Shown here: positions 1-7,720 of the stretch, piece after piece
Layout: each line of letters starts with the position of its first letter
How positions within the stretch are numbered: the stretch's first letter is position 1
Source: Clostridiales bacterium
GTDB lineage: Bacteria > Bacillota > Clostridia > Lachnospirales > Lachnospiraceae
DNA length: 18,744 nt
Reading direction: 5' to 3'
Assembly (NCBI GenBank): GCA_019420425.1
Contig: JAHZHG010000004.1
Location: 1,050 to 19,793, forward strand
Made by a program: the position numbers and the translations under genes
Notes under the pieces: generated by a model
What the model was told of the DNA's origin: nothing
The model's input: only the letters and a program-made list of their open reading frames with translations
The model's database searches: none

Positions 1-439
1 TATCTCTAAACTCTTCTAAAGAATATTGATCCACGCGGGTTGGCTGAACTCCCAGTTCATATCCTTTTTCTTTAACTTTCTTACAATAATCATAGGCCAG
101 ATCCATTTTGTTTTTCCACATAATGAACCGGATCATATCCAGCGATTCAGGAGTTCTATTGGACAAATGCTCAATAGGTAATAAGCATCCCGTTTCAATC
201 ATTGCTGCATATAATACCCCTGGTACTTTAGGAATTCTTTCAGCAATATGTTCGGCATCAGGAAATACACATCTGTCCTCGTCAAATGTTTCATCTCTCA
301 TAAAACATATCTCGAAAATATCCACTCCGGTAAGCGGCACTTCGCTGGAGATTCCTTTTATTGTATCTTCACCAAATCTCCAGTCATTTACATATCCTCC
401 GTCACGCAACGTACAGTCCAATATTCTTATTTTACCCAT
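1..439 (-). CDS. DRE-TIM metallolyase / 4-hydroxy-2-oxovalerate aldolase-like protein (partial, C-terminus off the left edge)
   Basis: Reading from the ATG at 437-439 toward position 1 gives about 146 residues with no stop, so the 3' end lies outside the window. The protein opens MGKIRILDCTLRDGGYVNDW. The D-x-T-L-R-D-G block (residues 8-14) is the metal and substrate signature of the DRE-TIM metallolyase superfamily (HMG-CoA lyase, isopropylmalate synthase, 4-hydroxy-2-oxovalerate aldolase). These enzymes make or break C-C bonds next to a 2-oxo acid, usually pyruvate, using a divalent metal. The start overlaps the stop of the YfhO-like gene by 13 nt, so it is the last visible gene of the operon and translation is probably coupled. 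No acetaldehyde dehydrogenase partner is seen, which argues against the classical catabolic role. Next to CDP-hexose genes, an anabolic aldol addition to a sugar or small aldehyde is more likely. The superfamily call is firm; the substrate is unknown. Confidence 0.8.
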   Translation of the reverse strand, partial: MGKIRILDCTLRDGGYVNDWRFGEDTIKGISSEVPLTGVDIFEICFMRDETFDEDRCVFPDAEHIAERIPKVPGVLYAAMIETGCLLPIEHLSNRTPESLDMIRFIMWKNKMDLAYDYCKKVKEKGYELGVQPTRVDQYSLEEFRD

Positions 440-3240
440 TTACCGTTTCCCTTCTTTTTATTTATTAATACTCTGTTTATGATAATCACAATAATCAGGC
501 AAATCAATGTCCCTATAGTCAGCATCGCCCCCAGTTTTAGCCCCGGAGTCCTATACCGCAGAACAATATCATGGGAGCCTGCAGACAGCGGCAGCGCCAT
601 TCCCATTATATTTCCACATAACAGTTCAGTTTCCTTTCCATCAACTACTGCCGTCCAGCCGCTATTATAGGGTGCTGACAGATATAAAATTTTATCTTCT
701 TTCAGATCAATATTTCCTGCTATGGTATTTCCGCCGACCGCTAAATTGTCCAATACGTCTTCTGTCCTTTCGGCAGCCAATTCACCAAGCCTGTCCATCG
801 GCTGACAAATCACAGACAGCTCATCAAAAGTATATTCGCCTGTCTTATTGAAGCTAATCTTGCACCATGACAAAGGAAGTTCTGAATACCCCAAATTCAT
901 AAAGTAGTCATCCATTCCCCCATAAAGCCTGTCTTTTGTTGTCCGGTATTTATAGCTGTCCGCGTACTGGTCACGGTAAACATTAATCTGTATATATGTG
1001 GGTTCAGTCTTTCTCAGATCCGCTATTTTATCCAAATACCGGACATAAGCATTTTTTTCCTCACTCTCCTCTGGCTGCTCAATATACGTATAATCCAGTC
1101 CTTCAAGCTTTACATACGTTTCTGATTTCTCTACTCCTGTAAATAGCAGCCCCAAAGTTGCATTAGCCTCTTTTACTCTGATCTTATTGCCTTCTATTTC
1201 TATACCATCATTAGAAATAATCTCATACGGAACACGAACACTTTCAAGCTCCAGCTGTCCTTCTTTTTCCTGCGCTATTTCTTCTTCTAAAACAATTGAC
1301 TGCATCAGAATTTCCTGCCGCTGTTCAATCGGATAGCTTTCAAATTCTTCTTTTGTTATGTAAGAGTCATAGGTATACGCCAAAGGCATAAGATTTTCAT
1401 TCAAGTATACCGTATTTTCCGATTCCTCATATCCGTCCCAATAGGTAAGCTCCGTAAAACCATAGGGTATATTTGCGTATTCTTTATTAGTTGTAAAATA
1501 CTTTACGCCCAACAAGGTCTCCAGATAAGCCCTAGAGTCCAGCCCTTTAAAATTGTACACCGTCGCGGCCGGCGTATTATTGATTGCAAGCAGCTTATGA
1601 AATTCATCAATACGATGGTCCAGCAGGCTGGTATAAAAGGAAATCCCTGCATAACCTTGCGCAACCGCAGTATTTAGTACCGTATCCGTCTCGTCTATCC
1701 GATATGTGCTATAATCTTCCAGCTTTTCAACTGTTGATGCTGAGCTGTCCATAAGCATTTCATAAGCATTTCCGGCATCGTTATATTCAGAAATATAGTC
1801 TTCCTTCAATGGAGCAAATCGAAAATCTCCATTTATTGCCAACGATGCAACTACAAACCCTAAAAGCGTCAGCTTAGCCCAGCGTATTCCATTTTTTTGC
1901 TTTGCCATATACGGTAATAAAACAAATACTACTATCACCGTCAACGCAAGCATCCCAAAACCAGCCAAAAATGTAGTAGTTGTCAACTCTGTAAAGAATA
2001 CACAGGCCATTCCGAAAAGAATGGTAATTACACAGCATCCGACTCTGGCGCATGCCCGTTTACAAATTTCGGGCAGTTCCGGAAGCATACACGTCACAAT
2101 ATATCCAACCAGGAAGCTGTAGCCAAACACCCAGCGATTGGTAACATACCCAAACCCGTTAAAAATATAGCCGAAAATGGGAAATAACAGAAATATCGTT
2201 AAAATAACAAATAATATTTTTAACCGTTTTAGTTCTTTTTTTCTAGAACAAAACAGTAAGATAGCGCAGACGAAAGCAAAGGGAATATACCCTGTAGCCT
2301 CTCCGTATTCGCTTCCCTGAGTAATCCAACGGGGAATAAACTCCAAATAGTATAGCACATTTCTAAGCAAAAGAGATTCTTCCGTTCCTCCTCCTAAACG
2401 TGCATTATTCATATAAGTAATCACGACTGGTAAAAAAATCACAGCCGACAAAAGTACACCTATTACAAAATATAAGATAAAAACGCCAAGCTTCTTGAAA
2501 AATTCTTTTACTACTGCTTCGTGCTCTTCTGTAAAAAACTGGACAACCGTAAATACAAAAACCAGGATGCTCAGCATATAGAAAAAATAAAAATTACCAA
2601 TGGCAGACAAAAATATCATGGTAATAAAAAGTACAGGGCTTTTTCCATGCAGAACCTTCTCTGCTCCTAACAAAAGCAGTGGAAAATATATCATTGGATT
2701 TACAAAATAAAGATGCCTTACGCCTGCCCACAGCACTACTCCACAAAAGGTATATACCAATGCACCTAACAGTGTAGAATAGACATCACGTTTGTGTGCA
2801 AAACAGTAGTAGCTGAATGATATCCCCACCAGATAGATTCTAAACACTGCCAAGAAATTATGCAGTACCTCTGTATTCTCTCTGCTAAAAAATACAGAAA
2901 GATAGTTGAGTGGATCCCCTATCCTGGCATATATGGTCGTCAATATATCTGCTCCATAGCCAAAGCTATAATCCCACATAGGGAGCCTCAGCCGACCATG
3001 AGCTAAATTTGAAATCACTCCACGCAAATATTCGCCAAAATATGCCAAAAAATTGTAGTGTGTATACAATCCATCTGAATACCAGATAAAGGATTTGCCC
3101 AACCGGAAAAACCAAAAAAAGCATAAAAAGAATGTCAGGGCAAACAGAGCTGAATACACAATATAATAATTTTTATACCACCGCTTTGTTTCTCCAAACC
3201 AATTTTGATTTCTCTCTTTCGTTTTTCCGCCTCTTCTCAT
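427..3240 (-). CDS. YfhO-family multi-pass membrane protein (GT-C type glycosyltransferase)
   Basis: About 937 residues. A membrane segment lies near the N-terminus (YYIVYSALFALTFFLCFFWF), followed by an acidic S-D-G-L-Y-T-H loop and the Y-S-F-G-Y-G...G-D-P-L-N-Y stretch typical of YfhO proteins. About a dozen hydrophobic segments run to about residue 490. A large polar, presumably extracellular domain follows to about residue 890, then one last membrane segment and a basic tail. YfhO proteins are GT-C-like enzymes. In Bacillus subtilis, YfhO works with the GT2 enzyme CsbB to glycosylate lipoteichoic acid from a polyprenyl-phosphate sugar. A CsbB/GtrB-like gene lies two genes upstream here, which supports the same role. 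A longer form starts at the ATG at 3258. The ATG at 3240 was preferred because GAGGTGG lies about 9 nt upstream, whereas 3258 has no clear Shine-Dalgarno sequence. The 3' end overlaps the aldolase start. Confidence 0.85.
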   Translation of the reverse strand: MRRGGKTKERNQNWFGETKRWYKNYYIVYSALFALTFFLCFFWFFRLGKSFIWYSDGLYTHYNFLAYFGEYLRGVISNLAHGRLRLPMWDYSFGYGADILTTIYARIGDPLNYLSVFFSRENTEVLHNFLAVFRIYLVGISFSYYCFAHKRDVYSTLLGALVYTFCGVVLWAGVRHLYFVNPMIYFPLLLLGAEKVLHGKSPVLFITMIFLSAIGNFYFFYMLSILVFVFTVVQFFTEEHEAVVKEFFKKLGVFILYFVIGVLLSAVIFLPVVITYMNNARLGGGTEESLLLRNVLYYLEFIPRWITQGSEYGEATGYIPFAFVCAILLFCSRKKELKRLKILFVILTIFLLFPIFGYIFNGFGYVTNRWVFGYSFLVGYIVTCMLPELPEICKRACARVGCCVITILFGMACVFFTELTTTTFLAGFGMLALTVIVVFVLLPYMAKQKNGIRWAKLTLLGFVVASLAINGDFRFAPLKEDYISEYNDAGNAYEMLMDSSASTVEKLEDYSTYRIDETDTVLNTAVAQGYAGISFYTSLLDHRIDEFHKLLAINNTPAATVYNFKGLDSRAYLETLLGVKYFTTNKEYANIPYGFTELTYWDGYEESENTVYLNENLMPLAYTYDSYITKEEFESYPIEQRQEILMQSIVLEEEIAQEKEGQLELESVRVPYEIISNDGIEIEGNKIRVKEANATLGLLFTGVEKSETYVKLEGLDYTYIEQPEESEEKNAYVRYLDKIADLRKTEPTYIQINVYRDQYADSYKYRTTKDRLYGGMDDYFMNLGYSELPLSWCKISFNKTGEYTFDELSVICQPMDRLGELAAERTEDVLDNLAVGGNTIAGNIDLKEDKILYLSAPYNSGWTAVVDGKETELLCGNIMGMALPLSAGSHDIVLRYRTPGLKLGAMLTIGTLICLIIVIIINRVLINKKKGNGKWVK

Positions 3241-3265
3241 TTTTTCCGTCCACCTCATTGCCTAT

Positions 3266-4225
3266 TTAATATCTTTTTTCTAAGTCTACCGCCAGCGGCA
3301 TTTTCTTTTTTTGGCGGAATGCTAATAAATTCTCTGGGAAAAACATCGCTGCCTTTCCTACAAAATCCTCCACTCTGCCGGAAGAATGCGGCGTAATCAG
3401 CACATTTTTCATATGCCACAGTCGACTGTCCTGTGCTAATGGCTCAACCTCAAAAACATCCAGAACTGCTCCCGCAATTTCTCCACTATTCAGTGCCTCT
3501 GCCAAATCCTGTTCGCACACGACCTTTCCCCGGGAAATATTAATTAGAACAGAATTGGCGTTCATTTCTTTAAAAAGCTCAGCATTAAATAAATGGTATG
3601 TTTCTTCCGTCAGCGGCAAGGTACTCACCACATATTCTGCCTTTCCAAGCCATTCTTTCATTTCCCGCATGGTTATTCTTTTATCAAAGGCGGAATCGCC
3701 CACTCCGCCAGAGCGCGAAACACCCACTGTGTGCATATCAAACTTCTTTGCTGTCTCGGCAATCTTTCTACCAATCTTTCCTGTTCCAAAGATCAGGATA
3801 TTCTTTCCCACCAGGCTATCTGTGATTTGAAATTTCTGCCAATAACACTCTGTCTGATGATAAATACTGCTTATAAACTTACAGCTAAACATCAGAATTG
3901 CTCCGATCACGTATTCTGCAATTGTCCCGCTGCAAATATCACCACTGACATGGGACACTAAAATCTCGCGTTCCTGCAAAATTTTAAAGGGAAGCTTATC
4001 GACACCAACACTCAAAATAAAAATCATTCCCAGATTTGGGCACTGATTTAGCATTCCTTCTGTAATATCTCTGTCTCTGCAAATCAATACCTCGATTTCT
4101 TCCAACTCTTCGGTTTTCAGTGAATTTCTGTCCAGCTGGATAACTTCCTCCTGAATCGACTGGCAAATTGCCAACCTGGTTTCCTCTCTTAATGGCTCTA
4201 ATGTCGCTACACTTCCCTTTTTCAC
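3266..4225 (-). CDS. D-isomer-specific 2-hydroxyacid dehydrogenase (NAD-dependent)
   Basis: About 319 residues, the usual size for the D-2-hydroxyacid dehydrogenase family. The Rossmann motif G-T-G-K-I-G is at about residues 147-152. The catalytic triad is recognisable: Arg in N-I-S-R-G-K (about 232), Glu in D-V-F-E-V-E-P-L (about 261) and His in T-P-H-S-S-G (about 280). Such enzymes interconvert 2-oxo acids and D-2-hydroxy acids with NAD(H); the family also includes phosphoglycerate and phosphonate dehydrogenases. The GTG start at 4225 was chosen because AGGAGG lies 8 nt upstream (4234-4239). A TTG 16 codons earlier would overlap the upstream gene. The gene is 22 nt downstream of the GT2 stop and about 25 nt before the YfhO-like start, within the operon. 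Its substrate cannot be read from sequence. Location beside an aldolase suggests reduction of a 2-oxo acid made in the same pathway. Confidence 0.85.
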   Translation of the reverse strand: MKKGSVATLEPLREETRLAICQSIQEEVIQLDRNSLKTEELEEIEVLICRDRDITEGMLNQCPNLGMIFILSVGVDKLPFKILQEREILVSHVSGDICSGTIAEYVIGAILMFSCKFISSIYHQTECYWQKFQITDSLVGKNILIFGTGKIGRKIAETAKKFDMHTVGVSRSGGVGDSAFDKRITMREMKEWLGKAEYVVSTLPLTEETYHLFNAELFKEMNANSVLINISRGKVVCEQDLAEALNSGEIAGAVLDVFEVEPLAQDSRLWHMKNVLITPHSSGRVEDFVGKAAMFFPENLLAFRQKKKMPLAVDLEKRY

Positions 4226-4247
4226 CTCAGAATCCTCCTGTATAACA

Positions 4248-5201
4248 CTATTCCTGATTATTGTCTTCCTCAAAATTCAATCGCTTCGCCTCAACCACCA
4301 AAGGACGATGAATAACCCTTGTATTAATGTTTAACACATACTCTCCCAAAAGTCCAATAAAAAACAGTTCTACTGAATTCAACAGAAACATGCTGATCAT
4401 AATCGGAGCGATTCCGGCAGCATATCTATCCCAGAATATCAGCTTAAGTATCAGGCAGACAATTCCCGCAATCAGGCTTAAGCCAGCGAATAAAAATCCT
4501 ATGATTGTTGCCAAACGCAGAAATGCCTTTGTATATGTAGTAATACCGAGCATTCCGTAATCATACAAGGCCAGAAGATTATATTTCGATTTTCCAGATT
4601 TACGTTTTTCCTGTACATACTCTACTTCTTTTCGTTTTCCTCCCAGCTCTGCGACTATGCCACGAAAATATGGATATGGATCGTCAAGATCCCGGCAGAC
4701 ATCAATAAAGCTTTTGTCATACAAGCCAAACCCGGTAAACTGATCGATCTGCTCTACACTTGAAAACTTTTTAATTATTCGATAGTATGTTGTTCGCAGT
4801 AAAAACTTAACTTTATTCTCTTTACTTTTCTGCTTTACTCCAACCACAATAGGATATCCATTCTCCCATTCCTTAACCATTTTCGGAATCGTCTCTATCG
4901 GTTCCTGAAAATCAGCTGCTATCTTTACTACACAGTCACCGGAGGTTTGGGTAAGCCCATAAAAGCCTGAGCGAATTGATCCAAAATTCTTTGCATTGAA
5001 AATCGCTTTAACCCGTTTATCTTCCCGGCATAATCCTTCGATGATTTGAGGCGTACTATCGGTGGAGCAATTATCAATGATCACAAATTCATAATCATAT
5101 TCCTTAAGTTCATTACTAAATAGCTCTTTTATTTTATATACAAAAGGAGCAATATTTCCCTCTTCATTATATGTAGGAGTTAATATACTTATCGTTTTCA
5201 T
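4248..5201 (-). CDS. GT2 polyprenyl-phosphate glycosyltransferase, GtrB/CsbB/DPM1-like
   Basis: About 317 residues. The N-terminal GT-A domain opens with S-I-L-T-P-T-Y-N-E-E-G-N. It carries D-N-C-S-T-D at about residues 43-48 and A-A-D-F-Q-E-P, the counterpart of the D-x-D-L-Q-x-P metal/nucleotide site of GtrB and dolichyl-phosphate mannose synthases. Two hydrophobic segments follow (about 228-255 and 262-290), then a polar tail, as in CsbB and GtrB. Such enzymes transfer a sugar from a nucleotide donor to undecaprenyl phosphate on the cytoplasmic face. The ATG at 5201 is preferred: AAGGAG (5209-5214) is 7 nt upstream and the family motif begins at once. An in-frame extension back to 5303 would encode a palindrome and is unlikely to be translated. 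The YfhO-like gene two genes downstream is the probable second component. Confidence 0.87.
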   Translation of the reverse strand: MKTISILTPTYNEEGNIAPFVYKIKELFSNELKEYDYEFVIIDNCSTDSTPQIIEGLCREDKRVKAIFNAKNFGSIRSGFYGLTQTSGDCVVKIAADFQEPIETIPKMVKEWENGYPIVVGVKQKSKENKVKFLLRTTYYRIIKKFSSVEQIDQFTGFGLYDKSFIDVCRDLDDPYPYFRGIVAELGGKRKEVEYVQEKRKSGKSKYNLLALYDYGMLGITTYTKAFLRLATIIGFLFAGLSLIAGIVCLILKLIFWDRYAAGIAPIMISMFLLNSVELFFIGLLGEYVLNINTRVIHRPLVVEAKRLNFEEDNNQE

Positions 5202-5238
5202 TGTCATTCTCCTTAGTTTTCCATAACTTGTCTTACTA

Positions 5239-5273
5239 TATAAGAGAATCCTTGAATCAAGGATTCTCTTATA
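5239..5273. repeat. Perfect 17-bp inverted repeat in the rfbH-GT2 gap
   Basis: Left arm 5239-5255 and right arm 5257-5273 are exact reverse complements around one central base. The core is AAGAGAATCC...GGATTCTCTT. It lies in the 114-nt spacer between the rfbH stop (5316) and the GT2 start (5201), the longest gap inside this half of the operon. As RNA it would form a strong hairpin with a small loop. In the direction of operon transcription no T-run follows, so it does not look like a complete intrinsic terminator. It could be an RNA processing or stability element, a partial attenuator, or a protein-binding palindrome. The symmetry is seen directly; any function is inferred. Confidence 0.8.
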
Positions 5274-5315
5274 CTTTTCTTTATCCAATTTACTTGAAAA
5301 CAAGACAGATTGACC

Positions 5316-6653
5316 CTATTCCACTGCTGCAATTATTGTCTTAGCCATATAGTCAATCATTTCATCGGTCATTCCCGGATATACTCCTACCCAGAATGTG
5401 TCGTTCATGATCCGGTCAGTATTTTCCAGATTACCTACTACTCGATAGCCTTCTCCGCTCTTTCTCATTTCATCAAAGCACGGATGTTTAGTCAGATTTC
5501 CGGCAAACAGCATTCTGGTCTGTACGCCATGCTTTTCCACATATTGTACAACCTCATTTCGGTTAACGCCTTCCTTGCAGGTAATCAAAAATCCAAACCA
5601 GCTGGGATCAGCGTTTTCACAGGCAACCGGCAAAATCAGCTTGTCGCTGACACTTTCCAATGCTGATCTTAAGCGTGCAAAGTTATGCTTTCTGCGTTCT
5701 ACAAAGCCGGGAAATTTCTCCAGCTGGGCGCAGCCCACCGCAGCCTGCATATCTGTAGCCTTCAAATTATATCCAAAATGAGAATATACATACTTATGAT
5801 CGTATCCTAACGGCAGCTCTCCATATTGCTTATCAAATCTGTGTCCGCACAGATTATCATGCCCTGAGGGGCAAATGCAGTCGCGTCCCCAGTCTCTGAA
5901 CGATCTGATGCAACGGTTAAGCAGAGCGTTATTCGTATATACGGCTCCGCCTTCTCCCATCGTCATATGATGGGGCGGGTAGAAACTCGAAGTTCCGATA
6001 TCGCCGATCGTACCGGTAAATTTTTCAACCCCGTCAATCACATATTTGCTTCCCAGCGCATCGCAGTTATCCTCAACAAGCCAGAGATTATGCTTGTCAC
6101 AGAATTCTTTGACCGCGCGCAGGTCAAACGGATTTCCCAGTGTATGTGCTATCATCACCGCTTTCGTTTTCTCTGACAACGCGCTCTCCAGCATGGTAAC
6201 ATCAATATTATACTGCGGAATAGTCACATCTACGAATACCGGAACTGCGCCATACTGAATCGCAGGCGTAACCGTTGTCGGGAAGCCTGCGGCCACAGTA
6301 ATGATCTCATCACCACGGCAGATTCTGCGCTCGCCCAGCAGAGGCGAGGTGAGGGCCATAAATGCATTGAGATTTGCGGAAGATCCGGAATTCACCAAAG
6401 AACAAAAACGCACGCCCAGATACTCCGCCAGTTTTTTCTCAAACTGCTCCGTATATCTGCCTGACGTCAGCCAGAATTCCAGAGAGCTGTCCACCAGATT
6501 AACCATCTCCCGATAATCATATACTCTGGACGCGTAGGGGATCCTGTCCCCTTCCCTGAAGCTTTCCTTCTTATTATGGTAGGTATTGCAGTAATCCTTT
6601 ACCAGATTTAAGATTTCTTCTCTGGCCTGCTGTTCAGTCTTGTCGTTAAACAT
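5316..6653 (-). CDS. rfbH: CDP-4-keto-6-deoxy-D-glucose 3-dehydrase (RfbH/E1), PMP and [2Fe-2S] dependent
   Basis: About 445 residues, aspartate-aminotransferase fold, matching the size of RfbH/AscC/DdhC. The position that holds the PLP-binding lysine in related sugar aminotransferases is histidine here (S-S-F-Y-P-P-H-H-M-T-M-G-E-G-G, about 223-237). This is the hallmark of E1, which uses PMP for C-3 dehydration instead of transamination. A C-I-C-x7-C cluster (about 259-269), with an earlier Cys in V-E-D-N-C near 197, fits the E1 iron-sulfur ligands. E1 acts on CDP-4-keto-6-deoxyglucose and normally needs an E3 reductase to finish the 3-deoxygenation; none is visible in this window. The ATG at 6653 is chosen because AAGGAG (6660-6665) is 6 nt upstream; a GTG directly before it is the longer alternative. 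The start is 17 nt after the rfbG stop. Confidence 0.95.
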   Translation of the reverse strand: MFNDKTEQQAREEILNLVKDYCNTYHNKKESFREGDRIPYASRVYDYREMVNLVDSSLEFWLTSGRYTEQFEKKLAEYLGVRFCSLVNSGSSANLNAFMALTSPLLGERRICRGDEIITVAAGFPTTVTPAIQYGAVPVFVDVTIPQYNIDVTMLESALSEKTKAVMIAHTLGNPFDLRAVKEFCDKHNLWLVEDNCDALGSKYVIDGVEKFTGTIGDIGTSSFYPPHHMTMGEGGAVYTNNALLNRCIRSFRDWGRDCICPSGHDNLCGHRFDKQYGELPLGYDHKYVYSHFGYNLKATDMQAAVGCAQLEKFPGFVERRKHNFARLRSALESVSDKLILPVACENADPSWFGFLITCKEGVNRNEVVQYVEKHGVQTRMLFAGNLTKHPCFDEMRKSGEGYRVVGNLENTDRIMNDTFWVGVYPGMTDEMIDYMAKTIIAAVE

Positions 6654-6670
6654 CACTTTCTCCTTCTCTT

Positions 6671-7720
6671 TTATTTCAAATATTCATCTATCTGAGCATA
6701 CATGATCTCTTCTATGCTTCCACCGGCACGCCATATTTTAAACCATTCTACTGTCTTTTCTACAGCCTCCTGTACATGCCATTTGGGCCGCCAGCCAAAT
6801 TTTGCTTTTATTCTTGAGCAGTCCAATTTCAGGAAATTTGCTTCATGAGGTCCTCCCATATAGCGATTTTCCCACTTCTGCCCTTCTCCCCATTTTTCGC
6901 AGAAAATCGTTGCCAGCTCGCCCGTATTCACACAGTCCTGATCATCCGGGCCGACATTATAAAAGCCTGCATACTGTTTATCCATATACTGTCTGGCGCC
7001 AATCATCAAATACGCCATGACCGGCTCCAACACATGCTGATACGGTCTTGTCGAATGAGGATTCCGCACTATAATCGCTTCATTATTTATCGCAGCACGT
7101 ATACAATCCGGGATAATTCTGTCATTTGCAAAGTCTCCTCCGCCAATCACATTGCCCGCTCTGGCTGTTGATACCGCAATATTTCTTTCATTAAAAAAGG
7201 AATTTATATAGCTGTGTGTTACCAGCTCTGAACATGATTTGCTGTTTGAGTACGGATCATATCCATCAAGTGGATCCTCTTCGCGGTATCCCCACTCCCA
7301 CTCGTTATTATGGTATACCTTATCCGTTGTTACATTCAGGAACGACTTAACGCATTCATTCAGCCGCACGCATTCACAGACGTTCACTGTTCCCATTACA
7401 TTTGTCGCATACGTATAAACAGGATCTTTATAGGAGTCTCTTACAATTGGCTGGGCAGCCAGATGAAACACAATTTCTGGCTGTTCTTCCGCAAAAATTT
7501 GTTTCAGCCCCTCCAGGTCCCGAATATCTCCGATCACCGAACGCATACGGCTGCCTACGTTGCAGCTTTCAAAAACGTTTGGAGTTGTAGGCGGGTTTAA
7601 GGAATACCCCACTACATTTGCTCCTGCCTTTACTAAGGCCATGCACATCCAAGTTCCTTTAAAGCCCGTATGACCGGTAACTAATACTTTTTTCCCACAA
7701 TAAAAGCTCAAATCCACCAC
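6671..7720 (-). CDS. rfbG: CDP-glucose 4,6-dehydratase
   Basis: About 349 residues; family members are about 355-360. This extended SDR converts CDP-D-glucose to CDP-4-keto-6-deoxy-D-glucose with bound NAD. Visible motifs are the nucleotide loop V-T-G-H-T-G-F-K-G-T-W, T-T-D-K-V-Y-H, the catalytic Y-S-N-S-K (in D-G-Y-D-P-Y-S-N-S-K) and the family block R-A-G-N-V-I-G-G-G-D-F. The frame stays open upstream to an ATG at 7804, but that would add 28 unconserved residues inside rfbF. The start is placed at the GTG overlapping the rfbF stop (TAGTG at 7720). The next codon is also GTG (7717) and is better spaced from GGAAAG at 7725-7730, so 7717 is an equal alternative. The one-base stop/start overlap suggests coupled translation with rfbF. 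Confidence 0.95.
   Translation of the reverse strand: MVDLSFYCGKKVLVTGHTGFKGTWMCMALVKAGANVVGYSLNPPTTPNVFESCNVGSRMRSVIGDIRDLEGLKQIFAEEQPEIVFHLAAQPIVRDSYKDPVYTYATNVMGTVNVCECVRLNECVKSFLNVTTDKVYHNNEWEWGYREEDPLDGYDPYSNSKSCSELVTHSYINSFFNERNIAVSTARAGNVIGGGDFANDRIIPDCIRAAINNEAIIVRNPHSTRPYQHVLEPVMAYLMIGARQYMDKQYAGFYNVGPDDQDCVNTGELATIFCEKWGEGQKWENRYMGGPHEANFLKLDCSRIKAKFGWRPKWHVQEAVEKTVEWFKIWRAGGSIEEIMYAQIDEYLK

Noticed and set aside
1..670. Plus-strand open frames at 108-482 and 248-670
   Set aside because: They lie antisense to the clearly conserved aldolase start and the YfhO-like 3' end.
5202..5303. N-terminal extension of the GT2 protein
   Set aside because: It would translate the 17-bp palindrome; a better ribosome binding site and the conserved motif start at 5201.
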